From contig NC_092606.1 in the NCBI RefSeq assembly GCF_047663525.1, positions 6,136,501 through 6,200,500 of the forward strand: a stretch of 64,000 nucleotides of DNA, written 5' to 3'. Of the stretch, positions 59,170-64,000 are shown one piece after another (the stretch's first letter is position 1; the number at the start of each line of letters is the position of its first letter). The notes under the pieces are model-generated. The model was given only the letters and a program-made list of their open reading frames with translations. It was not told the DNA's origin and searched no databases. A program made the position numbers and the translations under genes. The stretch is from Anas platyrhynchos (lineage: Eukaryota; Chordata; Aves; Anseriformes; Anatidae).

Positions 59170-62100
59170 CCTCTGGCATTGGGGCTAATGGGTGGGTTGC
59201 TCCCCGAGTTTGGCTCCACACCCCAATTCCCAGGCGGGTTGCAGGGCACATAGGGCAGGACGGCGTCTAGGAGCCCAGCAGGGTGCTGGCAGCCGGACCC
59301 GCTCCCCGTGGACACCACATCTGGGAGCAGCAGCCCCGTGTCCATGGGAGTAGAGCAGATGTCTGTGTCCCATCGCCGTGCCTCCCAGCATGGGGGCCGA
59401 TGGCCAACCCCGGTGCCAGAATCCCAGAAAGCCATAGGGAAACAGCCTCTGTCCAGCTGCAGAAGGAATATACGTGGCTCCTGCTGTTGTTTTTTTTTTT
59501 GGGAGAGGGGACGGGCTGTGACATTCTTGGCTGTGACAAGCTGGGAAACAGCAGAGGCCAGACTGGGACCTCCCCGGGGGGTTTTGCCCGCCCCAGCTGT
59601 CTGAACCCCCCCTCTCCCAGCCTAGACAAATCCCAGAGCTCCTCTTCCAGCTGCTGACAGCTGGTGGGCTGCAACCCACCTCCGCACATCCCCGTGGCTT
59701 GGGACACCTGCAAGGGGCTGAAGGCTTTGGGGGGGGGGGGTCCAGGCTGCCCCCATCCCCAGGGGAACCGGGCCCCTCCATGGCAGGACCACACCACCCC
59801 CCTGCCTCCCCTGCTGGCTCTTCTCCAGAGCTGTTTCCCAAAGGACCAGCCTTGAGTTTTTGGCTCCCAGGCTCCCTTGATGGGGCACATGCATTTGGGG
59901 TGCGGCGAGGGGGCTGTGAGGCGCCCCAGTGTGCAAATAAGGGGGAGTTTAATGTCTCCGTGCCTGCCAGCAGCCCCTTCCCATCACCAGTTTAATTTCC
60001 TCCAGCTTGAGCTGACTCCCCGGGAGTGGAGGAAAAGGGACACCTGGCTCCACTTTCCCTTCCCAGCTCCATCCTTTCCCCTCTCTTATCCCCATGCCCT
60101 GAGGTCTCCTGGCCCTGCTGCCCCTACAAGGATGGGCTGAAACCCCGCTGAGCCTGGCTCCTTCCCCGGTGAGAGCACGGCGTGGCTCTGAAATCACGAC
60201 CTGCTCTCGGCAGCGTGGCTCGTGCTGGATGTGGCCACGGGAAGTCCGGGCTGGATCCTCGCAAGCACCAGCTGCTTCCACACAGGGAATGTTCAGCTCC
60301 CAGATTACGGTGATTTCCCGGCAATGAGAACAAGAAACAGAAATGCAAGGAAAACAATGAGGTTTTGTTGTAATGGGAAAAAACCCTGTTCAGGACTCCC
60401 ATGCATCGGGCCGGGGAAGTCCGAGGATGATGCTCCCAGCACCTGAGGCCGCCTCCGCCCTGAGCCCCGAGAGCTGGCAGCGGGGTGGGTGATTTTAGAG
60501 CCAGGTGAATTTTCAGCCCCCATCGGGCCCTGAGGATGGGAACACCCCACGCACTAGGTGACTCCGTGCAATTAATCCCCAGGAATGTCACCATTTCTCA
60601 TCTGTCTCTGTTTTATCCGGCCTTCCCGGTGCCTCCGGGGTCGCTTGGCCTCGGGATGGAGGCAGACCTCCAGCCTCCGCCACGTGGAGGAGGGATGTGG
60701 GCACCACAGAGCGGGTCCAGCAGCCTCTCCTTCCCTCCTGAGTGGGGCTTTTGTCCCTCTCCTTCACTGGGAGATCCTATGGGATGCAGAGGAAGGTGGA
60801 TTTGGGGACTGGCAGAGAGGTTTGGGTGCTCTGATGGTGCCGAGCTCCCGCTGCTATCCCTCTGCCGGATCACAGGACGATGCCTCAGCCCCACGCTGAG
60901 CAGAATTCATCCTTTAGAGATGCAGAGCAGTGACAGCTGCCTTTTCAGCTGTGTTTGCACGGGTGTTATTGATGCCACGGCGCGCTCCTCGTCCCAGCTG
61001 ATGGATAAACCCGGGGGACGAAGATCTAAGCGCAGCGCCTGCGGGACGGGATGGGACGGCTGCTGCTGCTGGGGCAGCCAAAATAATGAGTGTAATCAAA
61101 GCAGCTTCACCTGGTCAGGGCTGCTTTCTGTAAAGCTGGAAGGATTTGTTTGGTTTACTCCTCTCCCTTTTAACTCTCTTGCCGTGGTTGGAACAGATCA
61201 GCGTTTCCATTACCTTGCCGGGGCTGATGGCGAGATAAGCACTTAATGCACACCCCACTCGTGAGATTTCTTTTCTAAAGGCTGACATGGTCCCTGCTGT
61301 CCCTGGCCACCCTCGGGACTTCCCCAGCCACTGGGGGAGATGGTTTCTGCTGAGCTTGGCAGGAGACCCATCCACCTTCCCCCGGTGGCTTTTAGTCACC
61401 CCTCACCAAAACCTACACCCCTGCGGAGAGCGCAGCTGGAAACCTGGAGAGGTGCCATCCTCTCCCCCAAAAAGTGGTGGAGGGTTTTTTGGTCTGAGGC
61501 TGGAAAACCCCATGGAAGCTCACTCCAAAACCTGGAGCCGGGCACCGGGAGCTGCCCCGAGGCTGCGGGGATGGGCTCATCCCCTGCTCCCAAATGCTGC
61601 TGGGAGGTGGAAGCGTAAAGACATGGGACGGAGCAGATGGCTTCATCCTTGCTGGGGGGAGAGTTCATTCACTGAGTCATGGCCAAGTCCTGACTTCACA
61701 AGCATCCCTCAGGGGTGAAAGCACCTCCCAGCTGAGGAAACTGAAAACTGAGCAAAGCCAAGGGAGCTGGGATGAATTCCTGTAAATCCATGGTATTCTG
61801 AGCACACGTCTTCATTTTGGGATCAACGGCTGGTGTCTGGATGAGGACATTCCCCCTTCCCAGGGCTGGACTGGGGGTGTGGGTCCTCCTCATCCCACAG
61901 TGGGGAAAACAGCCACAAAGGGAGAGGTTTTCCACTCAAAGCAGCAGCTGGATGGCCTCGGGGGCTGCAGTGAGTTGCAGGCTTGGGGACCCCAAAGGTG
62001 TTCCCAAAGCCCCTAAAATAAAGGCAAAAACCTTTTGTCTAGGATGATGGCTTCTCTCTGGACAGCCTGGGGAAGGGGCTTTGCTGCTTCCCCTCTTGGG

Positions 62101-64000
62101 ATGCTCTTCCCCCAGATCTCCTCTCCCCGAACTGTCCCTGGCTGAAGCCCCTGCTCGCCCTGGGCACTCCCACGGGTGTGTGACTCATTTCCGTGTCCTT
62201 TGGTCCCCAACATCCTGACTGTCACCGAGCAGCCCTGGCTGAAAAGTTGATTTCACACCAAACTCCTCTGCTGGAGATAACGATCAGGGCTGGGCTGCCT
62301 GAGCTGGGTGTTAGCTTCCCCCTCCCTAACCTTGGCCTTTCAAAAACCAAGAGCTGAAAACTCAGAGAAAACCCAAGGCACTCCCTGCCTCTGCCTGCAC
62401 CCTGACTTCTGAGCCTGCAGGCTGCACACGCATCATTTCCCAGCAACCCGAAAGGCAAGAAGCAGCATTCGCTGGTGGGAAAAAGATATTAACAGAGAAA
62501 CCCCAAAAGATAAAGTAAGATGCTCATGAAATGCTCCGCACTGGGAGCTGGGGTAAAAAAAAAAAAAGAGTCAACAGCCTGGGGACTTGTTGGGATCTCC
62601 GTGTGCCTCCAGTATTGCTTCTGGGTGAAGACTGCTGGTGCCGTTTAAAGACCTCAATGTTTTTTTTTTTTTTTGCTTTGGGTGAATTTTCTCCAGGCAC
62701 AAGAGTCCAGGCTGGGCAGCACTGCAGGGATGCAGGGTGGTGGTGGTGGGGAGCAGAGAACGGCATCGACGGGGAGCTCGGCTGGGTCGTGTCCTCGGTG
62801 TCCTCCCGTGTTCCCCGGGAGCTTTCCCATAAATGCTTCTGCAAGTATTTTGGGGGAAGGTGATGGGAAAAACCTTCCACCCCTCTGCTCCTTCGGCTAG
62901 GCACGTCGTGCATTGAAAAATCAAAGCCAAGGGTTGGTGTGCTGATTTTCTGAATTATTTTCCAGTTTGCTGCTGCCCGTGCAAGGCCGGGGAGAAGCGC
63001 ACCTTGCCTTGCTCTCGGGCTGGAAATCTCCCCGAGCCTTGGTTGCTGTTTTCCCTCGGTCTGGCAGAAGATGTCAGTGCTGCCCAAGGAACAGCTCGCT
63101 CCGTGCCCACTCCTCCTGCCCATCACCTGCCTCGGGCCTTGCTGGGGACCCTTTGTTTTTTGGGGGGGATGGAGTAGGTGGGATGCTCCAGCCGGCCCCA
63201 CAACCTCATGGCCCTGTCCTCTGGGGACCCCAAGGGGTTTCCAGCCCCATGGGAACCATCCAGGAGTTTCTTGGGATGGAGGAGGTGGAAGGGATCCAGT
63301 CCCACATCCCCTTGGGTCCCACCAGCACCGGATCAGCCCTGCTGGGGATGCTCAGCACAGGGGAAAGCTGCTGCGTCCTGGGGAAAGAGATATGGAAGAG
63401 GGTACAGGGGGAAAAAGAAGCCGGGAATCCGAAATGAATGCACACATAGAAAGGGGGAGAAAATGCTCAAAAGAGTGTTGACAAGTCTGGAGGCTTCTGG
63501 GACCTCGGGTGACCAGAAAAATAACACATCAAAGACCCCGCGTATGCCTGAAGACAGATAAAAACTCGGAGCCAAAATGTTCCATGAATATTTAACTGCC
63601 ATCAATATTTAATTAGGAGATAGGGAGAGAGATTAGGAGCAGGGATACCCACCCCCTGCGTGCGCGCCAGCGCTGCCGGGCTCGGGGCAGAAGTTGGGGT
63701 GCAGACACCCCGAGGGAAGGGGAGAAAAACTCCAAAAGGAGAGAAGAGGCTCAGGCACAGCCCCTCCCGCAGCCTGGCTGGGACACAGCGGGGTGAAGGA
63801 TGCTGCCAGGGGACACAACTGAACAGCCCCAGAGCTCATGGGAAAGGGTGAAGGCTGGGGAGAGCATCCCCCATCGCTGTCATCCCCTCTGCCTGCCTGG
63901 GGGGGAAAGGGAGGGTGCACTGGGGTCTCCATCCTGCCCTGGTGCCAGTGACAAGCTGTGGTGGGGCAATGACCCCCCTCCCTGCCCCTCTTTTCCTTTG
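59170..64000. other. GC-rich flank without a recognised gene
   Basis: Many overlapping open frames on both strands reflect high GC content. None shows a chemokine CC motif, a zinc-finger pattern or any other family I recognise, and none has splice-consistent partners. It contains G- and T-runs (59730, 62653) and a distinct AT-rich patch at 63551-63620. Confidence 0.5.
63551..63620. promoter_or_regulatory. Possible regulatory patch: AT-rich motif cluster
   Basis: Within GC-rich sequence this short AT-rich stretch holds AGATAAAAA, a palindromic STAT-type TTCCATGAA (63580-63588), two AATATTTAA-type motifs and a homeodomain-type TTTAATTAGG. The clustering is suggestive only; no conservation data are available. 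Confidence 0.25.

Overview
This is a window of vertebrate nuclear DNA, almost certainly from a bird. Genes are short, with GT/AG introns and two CpG-island promoters; interspersed repeats are scarce, and the few I can name are CR1 LINE remnants. Gene content fits the avian chromosome that carries the CC-chemokine cluster (chicken chromosome 19): NIPSNAP2, MRPS17, a second merlin gene that mammals lack, then chemokines. I cannot name the species. All exon models were read by eye from translation, splice signals and remembered protein families; no alignment or database search was run.

Layout. (1) 1-7.6 kb, minus strand: the first four coding exons of NIPSNAP2, running off the left edge; its CpG island is at 7.2-7.7 kb. 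(2) 10.5-13.5 kb, minus strand: MRPS17, complete in coding sequence, with a CpG-island promoter at about 13.25-13.5 kb and a perfect 10-bp minisatellite of about 31 units beside it. (3) 19.3-37.3 kb, plus strand: a complete merlin-like gene (NF2L) of 17 coding exons and 648 codons. (4) 37.4-49.6 kb: a gene-poor spacer with a CR1 remnant and simple repeats, where composition shifts from AT-rich to GC-rich. (5) 49.6-59.0 kb, GC-rich: four small three-exon CC chemokine genes (one plus, three minus) and one PHF7-like zinc-finger gene (minus, nine coding exons). (6) 59-64 kb: GC-rich sequence with no gene I can support.

How it fits together. NIPSNAP2 and MRPS17 are neighbouring housekeeping genes for mitochondrial proteins, adjacent in human as well; both promoters carry a YY1-type GCCGCCAT motif. 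NF2L encodes a FERM/coiled-coil protein with exon lengths and phases close to human NF2, but its last 11 codons resemble merlin isoform 2 rather than the isoform 1 tail. In the chemokine block, two almost identical genes lie as inverted arms of about 1.1 kb around a 3.3-kb loop holding the PHF7-like gene. The two chemokines differ mainly at the mature N-terminus and in the 3' UTR, while their introns are nearly the same. The other two chemokines are more distant; one shares with CCL1 an extra cysteine and the absence of the usual Asp-Pro after the last core cysteine.
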